NCBI GenBank assembly: GCA_001770725.1
Contig: MERU01000007.1
Span: forward strand, 1 to 64,000
Reading direction: 5' to 3'
From: Burkholderiales bacterium RIFCSPHIGHO2_01_FULL_63_240
Lineage (GTDB): Bacteria > Pseudomonadota > Gammaproteobacteria > Burkholderiales > Burkholderiaceae_C
DNA length: 64,000 nucleotides
The position numbers were made by a program, and so were the translations under genes. Shown piece by piece: positions 52,784-62,045 of the stretch (position 1 is its first letter; every line of letters begins with the position of its first letter). The notes beneath the pieces were generated by a model. It had not been told where the DNA came from. It saw only the letters and a list, made by a program, of their open reading frames with translations, and did no database searches.

Positions 52784-53058
52784 GCCCGATCCTTGCCGTC
52801 GCCATCTCGGTCACGCTGATGCTCTACGCCATCGCCATGGTCTTCGGGCTGATGCGCCTGGTGCGCGGGCCCAGCGCACAAGACCGCGTGCTGGCGCTCG
52901 ATTTCATGTACGTGGTGGGCATGCTGGTGATGCTGGTGCTGGCCATCCGGTTCGAAAGCAGCATGTACTTCGAAGGCGCCTTGCTGATGGTGCTGTTCGG
53001 CTTCGTGGGCTCGGTGGCCATGGCCAAGTTCCTGCTGCGCGGGGAGGCCATCGAATGA
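52780..53058 (+). CDS. mrpF: Mrp antiporter subunit F
   Basis: 92 residues with three helices. The family motif 'RLVRGPSAQDRVLALD' with its conserved Asp is present. Start overlaps the mrpE stop (ATGA), stop overlaps the mrpG start. Confidence 0.92.
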   Translation: MSPILAVAISVTLMLYAIAMVFGLMRLVRGPSAQDRVLALDFMYVVGMLVMLVLAIRFESSMYFEGALLMVLFGFVGSVAMAKFLLRGEAIE

Positions 53059-53420
53059 CCGCGAACCTGTGGGCCGAGGTGGTCATCGCTGCGTTGCTGC
53101 TGCTCAGCGGTGGGCTGGTGCTGCTGGCCGCCATGGGCCTGTGGCGCCTGCCCGACTTCTTTGCGCGCATGCACGCACCCGCCCTGGCCTCCACGCTGGC
53201 GGCCTGGAGCGTGACGCTGGCCTTCATCGTCTACTTCTCGGTGCGCGAGGGCAGCCTGGCGCTGCACGCGTGGCTGATCATCATCGTGCTGGCCATCACG
53301 GCGCCGGTGACGGCGATGGTGCTGGCCCGCGTCGGGCTGTTCCGGCAAAGGCGAGCAGGCGTGGCGTTGCCACCGCCGCTGTCCTCGCCGTTGTCGCGCT
53401 CGCCAGACAGGCGCCCATGA
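53055..53420 (+). CDS. mrpG: Mrp antiporter subunit G
   Basis: 121 residues, three helices, with 'GLWRLPDFFARMHAPALAST', the MrpG signature. The C-terminal 20 residues are a Pro/Ser/Arg-rich tail. Last gene of the operon; it converges on the SYLF gene with only 3 bases between the stops, so no terminator fits there. Confidence 0.92.
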   Translation: MTANLWAEVVIAALLLLSGGLVLLAAMGLWRLPDFFARMHAPALASTLAAWSVTLAFIVYFSVREGSLALHAWLIIIVLAITAPVTAMVLARVGLFRQRRAGVALPPPLSSPLSRSPDRRP

Positions 53421-53423
53421 GCT

Positions 53424-54035
53424 TCAGCGCTTGATGCGCGAGATCTTCGTGCCCTCGATGCTCAGGCTCACCATCAGGCCACGCTGATCGAAGATGAAGG
53501 CGTAGGCATCTTCCTTCAGGGTCGACGACGAGAGGTTCTTGGCCATGCCTTCGTTGACCACGACGACGCTGGGCCCCACGCCGATCTCCCACCCCTTGGA
53601 TCTTTCGAGGTAGCTCACCGCCTTGTCGCTGACCAGGAAGACGGCGTAGCCGTACGACTCCGCGCCCGCCTGCCAGCCCCAGGAGGCGGACACGGAGTTG
53701 TAGTAGTCCACCGTGCCACCTTTCTTGTTGAGCACCCCTTCGCCGTAGCTGCCGCCAAACACCAGCCCGGCCTTGATGACGTTCGGAAACACCAGGATGG
53801 CTTTGGCTTTCTTGCCGAGGTCTGCGGCCACGGCGCTGGACTGGTAGAGGCGCTGCAGGGCCTGTGCGGCGGCCTTGTCCAGCTCATCGGCGGTGGCGCC
53901 TCGCGCGGCCGTGCTGACCGCGGACAGCGAAAAGGCAGCCAATGGCGTCAGGAGCAGGCAGGCCATGGCGTTGCGTCGATGCGGGCTGATCGTGCCGACA
54001 CGGGGTTCGGTGCGGGTTCGTGACAAGGGGTTCAT
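53424..54035 (-). CDS. SYLF (Ysc84-like) lipid-binding protein
   Basis: 203 residues from ATG at 54035. A Tat-like or Sec signal (to about residue 48, ending AARGA) is followed by a SYLF domain: 'KAKAILVFPNVIKAGLVFGG', 'SYGEGVLNKKG', 'GWQAGAESYGYAVFLVSDKA' and 'DAYAFIFDQRGLMVSLSIEG'. SYLF proteins bind phosphoinositides in eukaryotes; bacterial members are periplasmic and of uncertain role. Divergent from the first Crp/Fnr gene (258-base region with no other gene seen). Confidence 0.85.
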   Translation of the reverse strand: MNPLSRTRTEPRVGTISPHRRNAMACLLLTPLAAFSLSAVSTAARGATADELDKAAAQALQRLYQSSAVAADLGKKAKAILVFPNVIKAGLVFGGSYGEGVLNKKGGTVDYYNSVSASWGWQAGAESYGYAVFLVSDKAVSYLERSKGWEIGVGPSVVVVNEGMAKNLSSSTLKEDAYAFIFDQRGLMVSLSIEGTKISRIKR

Positions 54036-54293
54036 GGCGTGGCTCCTGAAGTGGCGTGTGATGGATCGGTACCAGGGTATGCCTCGGGCCGCCACCGCGC
54101 TGTTCGGTGCCGCACGCAACGCGAGTTCCGCCTCGCATGGGGTCTTGCGGCGCTCGGTCGATAAGAGGCGCATACTGCTTCGGAGCCTGTTGTTGCTTTG
54201 GGCTGGCCGGTCTGTGCGCTGTCGAACACATCGCGCGGGCACCTCCCTCCGGTTGGGGAAATGGTTGCCGCATCCCGGACAGGAGCGAAGTTG

Positions 54294-55013
54294 ATGACGT
54301 TGAATCCCGAGTTGCCCCAGAACCAATTGCTCGCGGTCCTGCCGCAAGATGTGTGGCAGCGGCTGGCGCCCCAGATGGAGGCGGTCGACATGCCGCTGGG
54401 CCAGGTCCTTTGCGAGTCGGGCAGCACGCTCAAGCACGTTTACTTTCCCGTCACCTCGATCGTTTCCCTGCTCTACGTCATGGAAAACGGTGCCTCGGCG
54501 GAAATCGCGGTGGTCGGCAACGAAGGCATCGTGGGCATCTCGCTGTTCATGGGCGGGGACTCCATGCCCAGCCGGGTGGTGGTGCAAAGCGCCGGGCGTG
54601 GACTGAGGCTCAAGGCGCAGTTGCTCAAGGAAGAGTTCAACCTTGGCGGCCCCGTGATGCACGTGCTGCTGCGCTACACGCAGGCCTTGATCACGCAGAT
54701 GGCGCAGACGGCGGTGTGCAACCGCCATCACGCCCTGGAGCAGCAACTGTGCCGATGGCTGCTGCTCAGCCTCGACCGGCTGTCGTCCAACGAGCTGCTG
54801 ATGACGCAGGAGCTGATCGCCAACATGCTGGGCGTGCGCCGCGAGGGCGTGACCGAGGCGGCCCTCAAGCTGCAGAAGCTCGGCCTGATCAGCTACGCCC
54901 GCGGGCGCATCCTGGTGCTCGATCGCGCCGGGCTGGAAGCGCGCACCTGCGAGTGTTATGCCGTGGTCAAGAAGGAGTACGACCGCCTGCTGCCCGATCG
55001 CATCGCACGTTGA
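54294..55013 (+). CDS. Crp/Fnr family regulator
   Basis: 239 residues; ATG at 54294 with AGGAG nearby. Cyclic-nucleotide-binding beta barrel (about 25-145) without the Fnr cysteine cluster and without the arginine of the cAMP pocket that I could identify, then a winged helix-turn-helix with NMLGVRREGVTEAALKLQK (about 180-198). A paralogue with the same domain order and the same recognition helix core (MLGVRREGVTEAA) is at 58317. Ligand unknown. Followed by a diguanylate cyclase gene. Confidence 0.85.
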   Translation: MTLNPELPQNQLLAVLPQDVWQRLAPQMEAVDMPLGQVLCESGSTLKHVYFPVTSIVSLLYVMENGASAEIAVVGNEGIVGISLFMGGDSMPSRVVVQSAGRGLRLKAQLLKEEFNLGGPVMHVLLRYTQALITQMAQTAVCNRHHALEQQLCRWLLLSLDRLSSNELLMTQELIANMLGVRREGVTEAALKLQKLGLISYARGRILVLDRAGLEARTCECYAVVKKEYDRLLPDRIAR

Positions 55014-55122
55014 TGCCTGGCCTGTCGGGGGCGCCCGATGCCTTGTGTGCGCTGCCAGACAGTCACCACCGATCCCAGCCGTCAGACTGCCTGTGACAAG
55101 GCCCGATTGGCGGGCAGGGACG

Positions 55123-56070
55123 ATGAACATGCCCAACGCACACGATGTCATCCAGGGTGAAGCGCCGCCGCACCTGAGCGCACACCTGCTGTGGCAGCGG
55201 CTGACCAACGCCGCACCTCACCTTCAGCCCTGGTTATCGGGCGACCGGATGGTGTCGCCCGCCCCCAGCGACCCCGACGAATGGCTCCTGCTGTTCAACG
55301 CGATCAAGCACCGCTTGCGAGACGCTGTCGATGGCACGCAGCACCCGCGCTGGAACGAGCGGGTCCAGGGCTGGATGCAATCGCTGGTGCAGGACTGCGA
55401 AACGGCCCTGGGCCAGTTGCAGCTGGCCCTGGACCAGGAGCATGCGCGCCGCTGGCAACTGGAGTCGGACGCGGCCGATGCCCAGGCTGACCTGGCCCAG
55501 CTTCGGGTGGAGCTGGCAGGCAGCCGGGCAGGCGAGATGTACGCTCGCCATCAAGCCCTGCACGACAGCCTGACCCTGCTGCCCAACAGGCATCACTTTC
55601 GCCTGAGCCTGGCCCATGCGATCGAGCTGGCAACGCGCCAGGGCGACCGGTCCGGTCTGGCGGTCTTCTTCGTGGACCTCGATGGCTTCAAGGCCATCAA
55701 CGACGCCCACGGCCATGCCGCAGGCGACGAGTTGCTGGCCATCGTGGCGGCCCGGCTGGCCAGGGCGCTGCGCTCGAACGACGTGGTCGGGCGCATGGGT
55801 GGCGACGAGTTCGCCTGCCTGCTCAGGGACATCCGCGAGCCCGGGCAGCTCAGCCGCCTGGCCTGCAAGGTGTATGACACGGTGTCGGCCCCGATCAAGA
55901 TCGGGGACCTGCTCATCAGCGTGCGGCCCAGCATCGGGGTGAGCAGGTTCCCGCAAGGCGGCCTCAGCAGCGATGCCTTGCTCAAGTCGGCCGACGAGGC
56001 GATGTACCGCGCCAAGCGCGAACAGACAGGTCACGCCTTCTTTGAAGGCCCGGCCAGGGTCATGCCGTGA
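55123..56070 (+). CDS. Diguanylate cyclase (GGDEF)
   Basis: 315 residues from ATG at 55123 (CAGGGA upstream). Helical N-terminal half (about 1-145) of unknown type with a coiled coil, then GGDEF (about 155-310) with intact RMGGDEFAC and an RSND (RxxD) inhibitory site, so product inhibition by c-di-GMP is expected. No membrane helix. The stop overlaps the GTG start of the response regulator, which points to a linked signalling pair. Confidence 0.9.
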   Translation: MNMPNAHDVIQGEAPPHLSAHLLWQRLTNAAPHLQPWLSGDRMVSPAPSDPDEWLLLFNAIKHRLRDAVDGTQHPRWNERVQGWMQSLVQDCETALGQLQLALDQEHARRWQLESDAADAQADLAQLRVELAGSRAGEMYARHQALHDSLTLLPNRHHFRLSLAHAIELATRQGDRSGLAVFFVDLDGFKAINDAHGHAAGDELLAIVAARLARALRSNDVVGRMGGDEFACLLRDIREPGQLSRLACKVYDTVSAPIKIGDLLISVRPSIGVSRFPQGGLSSDALLKSADEAMYRAKREQTGHAFFEGPARVMP

Positions 56071-56699
56071 TCCGGGTCGCCATCGTCGATGATCACCCGG
56101 TGGTGCGCGCGGGTCTGCGCCAGTTCCTGGCAGACCAGACGGACGTCCAGGTGGTGGCAGAAGGCAGCAACGGGCATGACGCGATCGACATGGCCCGGGG
56201 CGAGCAGATCGATGTCATGGTGCTGGACATCGCCATGCCCGAATGCAGCGGTGTCGACGCCCTGGTCGCCATCCAGGCGCGCAACACCGGCCTGCCCGTT
56301 CTGATCCTCAGCGAGTTCTCCGAGGCGCATTACGCGATGGCCTTGTTGCGCCAGGGGGCCAGCGGCTACCTCAACAAGCGGTGCGAGCGCGACGAGCTGC
56401 TGCTGGCGATCCGCACGGTGAGCCGGGGGCGCAAGTACATCTCGGTGTGCGTGGCCGAGCAGCTGGCCGAAGGCTGGGCCATCCGAGGCGAACATTCGCC
56501 CCACCACTGCCTGTCCGAGCGCGAGTTCCAGGTCTTCCTGCGCCTGGCGCGTGGCGACACGGTTGGCCACACCGCCGACGGCATGTCGCTGAGCGTCAAG
56601 ACCGTCAGCACCTACCGTGCGCGGGTGATGGAAAAGCTCAAGCTCGGCTCCAACAGCGACCTCACGTACTACGCGATGAAGAACGGCCTGATCCAGTAG
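56067..56699 (+). CDS. NarL/FixJ family response regulator
   Basis: 210 residues starting at GTG that overlaps the previous stop. Receiver with 'AIVDDHPVVRAGLRQFL', phospho-Asp in VMVLDIAMPECSG and Lys in GYLNKR; LuxR helix-turn-helix about 145-205 ('LSEREFQVFLRLARGD', 'LSVKTVSTYRARVMEKLKL'). No cognate kinase is adjacent, so the phosphate donor is elsewhere or is the hybrid system at 40080 (inference). Confidence 0.9.
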   Translation: MIRVAIVDDHPVVRAGLRQFLADQTDVQVVAEGSNGHDAIDMARGEQIDVMVLDIAMPECSGVDALVAIQARNTGLPVLILSEFSEAHYAMALLRQGASGYLNKRCERDELLLAIRTVSRGRKYISVCVAEQLAEGWAIRGEHSPHHCLSEREFQVFLRLARGDTVGHTADGMSLSVKTVSTYRARVMEKLKLGSNSDLTYYAMKNGLIQ

Positions 56700-56716
56700 C
56701 CCGGATCAAGCCCGAA

Positions 56717-57436
56717 TCAAGTCGTCAGCGTGTTGAGGATGTCGGCGTACCAGGCGCAGTTCAGCCCCAGGGACTCGTCCTGCGTGAGGTCGCGCCCACC
56801 CATGTCCATGCGCGATGAATGAACGCCCAGCAGGGACCACGGCAAGTCGCCGCCGGCCGTGCGCCGCATGACGACGGGCGCCCCGCTGGTGCCGCGGTGC
56901 GTTCTCGCATCGGTCAGGAAGTGCCCATGCCCCTGAAAGCGCAGCCCGAACGAGGAGGCGATGACGGCCTGTCGCACCACCGGCAGGTGGTGGAGCGTGT
57001 CGTGAAAGCCCAGCGGGAATCCCACCACCAGCACCGACTGGCCCACCTCCGCGTCCTGCATCGAGGGCAGCAGGTGCGCGGGCGTGAAGCTCTTGAACAC
57101 GGCCGAAATGCGCCGCAGGCCGGGGCGGTCCAGCTCGATCACGGCCACGTCGATGGGGCCCCCGCTGTCGCGGCCCTGGCGCCACACGCTCTTGCCCTGC
57201 TGGTACAAAGGGATCGACTGGGTCGTGGTCCGGGTCAGGTTGTCGGCGTCGGTGTGCAGCAGGATCTCGACGTGGTCGGGGATGTGGCCACTTTCCTCAT
57301 CGGCCACCACGTGGCGGCTGGTGACGAAGAACAGGCGCTCGCCCCGCTCGAAGAAGAAGCCGCTGGCCGCCGTGAGCGCCTGCGCGCCATGGAAGGTCAT
57401 CACCCGGGTGGTGGTCAGCAGCAGGGACTCGGTCAA
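56717..57436 (-). CDS. Trypsin-like serine protease (S1/S7 fold), cytoplasmic
   Basis: 239 residues with a chymotrypsin-fold catalytic triad: His in FVTSRHVV (about 42), Asp in PIDVAVIELD (about 98), Ser in HRGTSGAPVV (about 180). No signal peptide, no PDZ domain. N-terminus 'TFHGAQALTAASGFFF' is typical of HtrA-like/stress proteases of bacteria without DegP. Coupled (ATGA) with the PAS protein that precedes it on the same strand; a regulatory proteolytic role is possible but unproven. Confidence 0.85.
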   Translation of the reverse strand: MTESLLLTTTRVMTFHGAQALTAASGFFFERGERLFFVTSRHVVADEESGHIPDHVEILLHTDADNLTRTTTQSIPLYQQGKSVWRQGRDSGGPIDVAVIELDRPGLRRISAVFKSFTPAHLLPSMQDAEVGQSVLVVGFPLGFHDTLHHLPVVRQAVIASSFGLRFQGHGHFLTDARTHRGTSGAPVVMRRTAGGDLPWSLLGVHSSRMDMGGRDLTQDESLGLNCAWYADILNTLTT

Positions 57437-58029
57437 GAGCCCACCAGCTCCATCAGCACGAGGATGTAGCGGCCATTGAGCGGGTCCGCACTCAGTGCGG
57501 CCTGCACTGCGCGGGGCGCGTGCACGTCGCTCAGCAAGGTGGTTTCCCAGCTGATGCTGGCTCGGCCTTCCTCCAGGCTGGCCAGGTGCGCAACCAGGGC
57601 ATTCTTGCCCTCGGGCGTGAGGAAGGCATTGATCGTCTGGCCCAGCAATGCTCCGCGGTCAAGGCCGAGCCAACGCGCTCCGGTCTGGTTGACTTCGAGC
57701 AGCCGGGTCGAGGCGTCGATGTTGCAGCAGGCCACGGGCATGGCGTCGTGGTACTCGATCTGCCGGTCCAGCGCGGCTTCGGAGCCGGCCAGGGTGCTGC
57801 GCAACTCGTCGGCCTGCATGTCGATCTCGACCTGGTGCACCTGGATCTCGTGCAGCAGCGCCAGCGCATGCTCGGCGGTCTCGGGTGATGAAGCCAGCTG
57901 GTGCAGCACCTTCAAAGCGGCAGAGGTGCCTTCACCGATGTCGGGTGAAGGCGGTTGACCGCTCAGCCGCGATTGCGCGCGTTGCCGCAGGTCGCGCAGG
58001 TGAATCATCTTTTTCATCTGGTTGCTCAT
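57433..58029 (-). CDS. Single PAS-domain protein
   Basis: 198 residues. N-terminal helical part with a heptad-rich stretch 'EIQVHQVEIDMQADELRSTL' (about 65-84) which in similar proteins precedes PAS domains, then one PAS ('MPVACCNIDASTRLLEVNQTG', about 96-190). No output domain. It may modulate a partner kinase or the protease encoded next by dimerisation. Upstream, 58030-58316 is non-coding and is shared with the second Crp/Fnr gene. Confidence 0.78.
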   Translation of the reverse strand: MSNQMKKMIHLRDLRQRAQSRLSGQPPSPDIGEGTSAALKVLHQLASSPETAEHALALLHEIQVHQVEIDMQADELRSTLAGSEAALDRQIEYHDAMPVACCNIDASTRLLEVNQTGARWLGLDRGALLGQTINAFLTPEGKNALVAHLASLEEGRASISWETTLLSDVHAPRAVQAALSADPLNGRYILVLMELVGS

Positions 58030-58316
58030 GATGTTCCCTGTTGCGCGGTGGGTGGTGCGCCAGCCGGCGACCTGCGTGCGACTCTACGCCTGATGTGAGG
58101 TCCTCCCTGGTTCTTTTCTTATCGATGACCTTGTCGTCACCATGCGCTGGCGGCCCAGGCGGTGTCGGTGCGGTAACGCACGCGGCCGATGTCAAGGCTG
58201 TTGCGCCACCGCGCTATGTGCGCCAGCGAACACAGTGATGCCTGGTGGCTGCCTAAACTGCGCACCGTCTACCGCCACACGACCTGGGTGGCGGCCAACT
58301 TCGACAGGGCACCCAG

Positions 58317-59048
58317 ATGGACTTCCCCTCCGATCCCCGAAGTAACCGACTCATCGCCGCCTTGCCCAAGGCGGACCTCGCACGGTGGCTGCCCAACCTG
58401 GAGCACGTGACACTGGCCAAGGACCAGGTGTTGTACGAGGCCGGCAGCCAGGTCAGGCACGCCTTCTTTCCCACCAGCGGGGTCGTCTCCAAGCTGTACG
58501 TCACGCGAGAAGGCGCGACCTCGGAGCTGGCGCTCGTCGGCAGCGAGGGCGTGATCGGCACCACCTTGTTCCTGGGTGGCGACACCAACCTCAACCAGGC
58601 ACAGGTGCTGATCGCAGGTGAGGGCTTTCGCATGAGCGCGCAGGCCTTGTTGACCGAGTTCCGGCAATCGGCCTGCGTGCCCCAGCTGCTGCTGCGCTAC
58701 ACCCAGGCCTTGATGACCCAGGTAGCCCAGACGGCGGTGTGCAACCGCCTGCACACGCTGGACAAGCAGTTGTGCCGCTGGTTGTTGATGACCCTGGAGC
58801 GCACGGGTGGCGACGAGATCCGGGTGACACAGGAAACCATCGCCCGCATGCTCGGGGTGCGACGCGAAGGCGTCACCGAGGCGGCCATCAAGCTGCAGAA
58901 GGCGGGGGTGATCCACTATGCGCGCGGGCGCATCCAGGTGCTGTGCCGTGCCGGCCTCGAAGCGCGCAGTTGCGAGTGCCACGGCGTGGTCAAGCGGGAG
59001 TACGAACGCCTGCTGCCCGGGCCGAACGAGTTCGCCCTGGTCGCCTGA
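58317..59048 (+). CDS. Crp/Fnr family regulator, paralogue of the 54294 gene
   Basis: 243 residues, same architecture and about the same length as the 54294 protein; shared stretches include LLLRYTQAL, QTAVCNR, MLGVRREGVTEAA and YARGRI. cNMP-binding barrel about 25-145, winged helix about 170-225. No Fe-S cysteines. Two copies 3.3 kb apart, both rightward, suggest duplication of a regulator with diverged sensing. Its 3' end lies 2 bases from the convergent CheB/CheR gene stop. Confidence 0.85.
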   Translation: MDFPSDPRSNRLIAALPKADLARWLPNLEHVTLAKDQVLYEAGSQVRHAFFPTSGVVSKLYVTREGATSELALVGSEGVIGTTLFLGGDTNLNQAQVLIAGEGFRMSAQALLTEFRQSACVPQLLLRYTQALMTQVAQTAVCNRLHTLDKQLCRWLLMTLERTGGDEIRVTQETIARMLGVRREGVTEAAIKLQKAGVIHYARGRIQVLCRAGLEARSCECHGVVKREYERLLPGPNEFALVA

Positions 59049-59050
59049 GC

Positions 59051-61636
59051 TCAGGCCTGGCGCAGGCGCGACTCCAGCTCTTTGGCCAGCGTGATGTCGA
59101 CGAAGGTCAGCACCGCCCCCTGGATCATGTTCGAGAGGGTGCGGTAGGGCATGATGCGCACCGAGAACCAGCGCCCGTCCGTGGTCGGGATCTCCTTTTC
59201 GCAGGCGGTGAGCGTGCGCAAGGTCTCCTTGGCGTCCTGGTGCAGGTCGGGGTAGCTCAGGGTGTTGGTCAGGTCCGTCAGGGGGCGGCCGATGTCGGCG
59301 TCGCGCAGGTGAAAGATCTGCGTGGTGCGCTCGGTGAAGCGCCGCACGTTGAGCTCGTTGTCCAGGAACAGCGTGGCGATGTCCGTGCTGTTGAGCAGGT
59401 TCTGCATGTCGCTTTGCGCCAGCGCCAGGTCGTCGAGCTTGGCCTGCAGCTCGCCGTTGATGGTCTGCAGCTCCTCGTTCATGGACTGCGACTCTTCCTT
59501 GGAGGTGGTCAGCTCCTCGTTGGCCGATTGCAGCTCCTCGTTGAGCGATTGCAGGGCTTCGTTGGCCGCCTGCAGCTCATCGCGCGAGGCCATCATCTCC
59601 TGGCGCAGCGCGTGGATCTCTTCGCGCGAGCGCTCCAGCTCCTGCGCGATGGCCGGGTCCACGGCACCTGCCGCGCCCTTGCGGCGCGCACGGGCCTTCA
59701 CCGGCTCGGGCTGCTCGCGGAACACGATCATCACCGTGCCGTCCAAGGCCTTGGGTTCGCGCACGGCCTGCGCCGTGATGTGCAGCGTGTGCTGCGCGTC
59801 GCCTTCGAGCTTGAGCCCGTGCACCGCCACCGGCTGGCCTTCGTGGAGCGTCTGGCGGATGGCCACGGCCAGCTGCGTGCGGATCTCGGGGCGGGCCATG
59901 ACGTGGATGTTCCAGTTCGCCTTGCCCGCGGCGGGCTCGAGGTACTTGCCCGTGCGCCCGCTGATGTAGAGGATGTCGCCGGCCTCGTTGACCAGCACGG
60001 CCGGCGGTGACAGGGTCTGCAGCAGCATCTGGTCGGCCAGTTGCTGCAGGTTGGCCGGGTGCGGCTTCGGGGATGTCGACACGATCTGCTCCAGGGAATG
60101 AGGGCGCACCAAGGCGTGGCGGTTGACGGGGAAGTCCACCGAGCCCGCGTGCAGGGCGTGGTCGCTGCGCAGGTGGATGTTCGTCTTGGGCGCATGGGGG
60201 GTGAACATCGACTGCGAGCGGCCCACCGTCTCCGAGCTGCCCAGCACCAGCACGCCGCCTGCGCGCAGGCTGTAGTGGAACAGCGGGATCAGGCGCCGCT
60301 GCAGCTCGCTGTTGAAGTAGATCAGCACGTTGCGGCACGACAGGATGTCCAGCCGGGTGAAGGGCGCGTCGAGGATGACGTCGTGCTGCGCGAACAGCAC
60401 CATGTCGCGCAGGCCCTTGTCGATGCGGAACCCTTGCTCCAGCGGCGTGAAGAAGCGCGCCAGGCGCTCGGGCGAGAGGTGCTCGACGGCCTTGGCCGCG
60501 TAGACGCCCTTGCGCGCGATGGCGATGGCCTCGGCGTTCAGGTCGGTGGCGAAGATCTGCAGCGAACACGCGCCGGCGTCGGGCAGGGCGTCTCGTGCTT
60601 CTTGAAAAGCCATGGCCAGCGAATAGGCCTCTTCGCCCGTCGAGCAGCCGACGACCCAGGCGCGCAACTGGGCGTTCGGGCCGCGTCGCGAGATCAGGTC
60701 GGGCAGCACCTTGCTTTGCAGATCGGCCCACAGCATGGGGTCGCGAAAGAAGCTCGTCACCCCGATCAGCATCTCGGCGAACAGGATGTCGAGCTCTTGC
60801 GGGTTGTGCGTCAGGAAGTCGGCGTACGCGGCCATCGAGCCGAGGTTGTGCACGGCCACGCGCCGGTCGATGCGGCGCAGCAGGGTGCTGGACTTGTAGG
60901 GCGACAGGTCGTGCTTGCTGCGCTCGCGAAGCAGGGCCAGGATCCTATCCAGCGGCGTTGCCTGCTCCGGCCCGGGGGGCTCGGCTTGCGCGGGTTGTGC
61001 GGCTTGCGCGCGGGTGACCTGCAGCAGCCTGGCGGGCATCTCTGCCGGGGTCGCGACGATGTCCACGCACCCCGATGCGATGGCGTTTTCCGGCATCGAG
61101 TCGAACTGGGCGGATTCGGGCGATTGCGCCAGGGTCAGGCCCCCGTGCGTCTTGATGCTGCGCAGCCCCACGCTGCCATCGGCCCCCATGCCAGAGAGCA
61201 CGACGCCGATGGCGCGTTCGCCCTGGTCCTTGGCCAGCGAGCCGAACAGCACGTCGATGGGCAGTCGCAAGCCCCGGGGCGAGCGCGATGGCGAGGTGTG
61301 CAGGCGGCCCGCGGTCACCGTGAGTTCGCTGCCCGGCGCGATGACGTAGACCTGGTCGGGCGCGATGGCCATGGCGTCGGCTGCTTCCTGAACCGGCATG
61401 CGCGTGACGCGTTGCAGGAGCGAGCTCAGCAGCGCCTCGTGCGTGGGCGCCATGTGTTGCACCACGACGTAGGCCAGGCCGCTGTCGGGTGGTGTGGCCG
61501 CCAGGAAGGCCTCCAGCGAAGCCAGCCCGCCTGCGGACGCACCCAGGCCGACCACCCGAACCGGCGCGGCAGCGGACGCGGGCGCGTTGTCTGCGGGTTG
61601 GGCGGGTTGGGCGGCTGGAGCGCGCTGGGAGGGCAT
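59051..61636 (-). CDS. CheB-CheR-PAS fusion protein
   Basis: 861 residues from ATG at 61636. Methylesterase CheB (about 20-205): GLGASAGGLASLEAFL (Ser), QHMAPTHEALL (His), SGMGADGSVGL (Asp), no receiver domain. Methyltransferase CheR (about 235-480): 'VVGCSTGEEAYSLAMAF' SAM loop and 'LDILSCRNVLIYF'. A PAS-like segment follows, then a long coiled coil ('NEALQSLNEELQSANEELTT') and a PAS domain to the end. Related fusions carry a C-terminal kinase or GGDEF domain; this one stops after PAS. Likely scaffolds or tunes a two-component or c-di-GMP pathway rather than MCPs. Confidence 0.9.
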   Translation of the reverse strand: MPSQRAPAAQPAQPADNAPASAAAPVRVVGLGASAGGLASLEAFLAATPPDSGLAYVVVQHMAPTHEALLSSLLQRVTRMPVQEAADAMAIAPDQVYVIAPGSELTVTAGRLHTSPSRSPRGLRLPIDVLFGSLAKDQGERAIGVVLSGMGADGSVGLRSIKTHGGLTLAQSPESAQFDSMPENAIASGCVDIVATPAEMPARLLQVTRAQAAQPAQAEPPGPEQATPLDRILALLRERSKHDLSPYKSSTLLRRIDRRVAVHNLGSMAAYADFLTHNPQELDILFAEMLIGVTSFFRDPMLWADLQSKVLPDLISRRGPNAQLRAWVVGCSTGEEAYSLAMAFQEARDALPDAGACSLQIFATDLNAEAIAIARKGVYAAKAVEHLSPERLARFFTPLEQGFRIDKGLRDMVLFAQHDVILDAPFTRLDILSCRNVLIYFNSELQRRLIPLFHYSLRAGGVLVLGSSETVGRSQSMFTPHAPKTNIHLRSDHALHAGSVDFPVNRHALVRPHSLEQIVSTSPKPHPANLQQLADQMLLQTLSPPAVLVNEAGDILYISGRTGKYLEPAAGKANWNIHVMARPEIRTQLAVAIRQTLHEGQPVAVHGLKLEGDAQHTLHITAQAVREPKALDGTVMIVFREQPEPVKARARRKGAAGAVDPAIAQELERSREEIHALRQEMMASRDELQAANEALQSLNEELQSANEELTTSKEESQSMNEELQTINGELQAKLDDLALAQSDMQNLLNSTDIATLFLDNELNVRRFTERTTQIFHLRDADIGRPLTDLTNTLSYPDLHQDAKETLRTLTACEKEIPTTDGRWFSVRIMPYRTLSNMIQGAVLTFVDITLAKELESRLRQA

Positions 61637-61798
61637 GGCGGAGTATGTGGGCAATCTCTCGCGGCCCCCTGGGCCCGTCTGTTCTCCACCGCACAGACGC
61701 CAGGCGTTGCCTGGCGGACATTCCCAGGTTGGGCCTGCCAGTGCGCCGCCCGCGCCCCAAAACACCCCAGCCACCCCGTTCGACCCCCAGGAGCTCCC

Positions 61799-62032
61799 AT
61801 GGATCGTTCCATTCACCCGTCGCGCAAGGGGTTCAGCCACGTCAACCGCGAAGAGGCCTTGCTCGATGACTTCGAGAAGTGCGTCCAGAAGATCGAGCAG
61901 GACCAGCAGATCCTGATCCCCTCGGGCTTCGTCTGCGACTACCTGGCGCTCGGCTGGCTGGAGTTGCGCGACGGCCTGTATCACCTCACCAGCGCGGGTG
62001 CATCGGCCATGCGACGGCGCAAGCTGTCGTGA
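61799..62032 (+). CDS. Small conserved-looking protein, winged-helix-like
   Basis: 77 residues; ATG at 61799 follows a CAGGAG ribosome-binding site. The C-terminal half ('GFVCDYLALGWLELRDGLYHLTSAGASAMRRR') reads like the recognition helix and wing of a small winged-helix protein. Basic C-terminus. No family recognised. Convergent with the nucleotidyltransferase gene (13 bases) and divergent from the CheB/CheR gene. Confidence 0.65.
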   Translation: MDRSIHPSRKGFSHVNREEALLDDFEKCVQKIEQDQQILIPSGFVCDYLALGWLELRDGLYHLTSAGASAMRRRKLS

Positions 62033-62045
62033 GGGTGGGCCTGCC

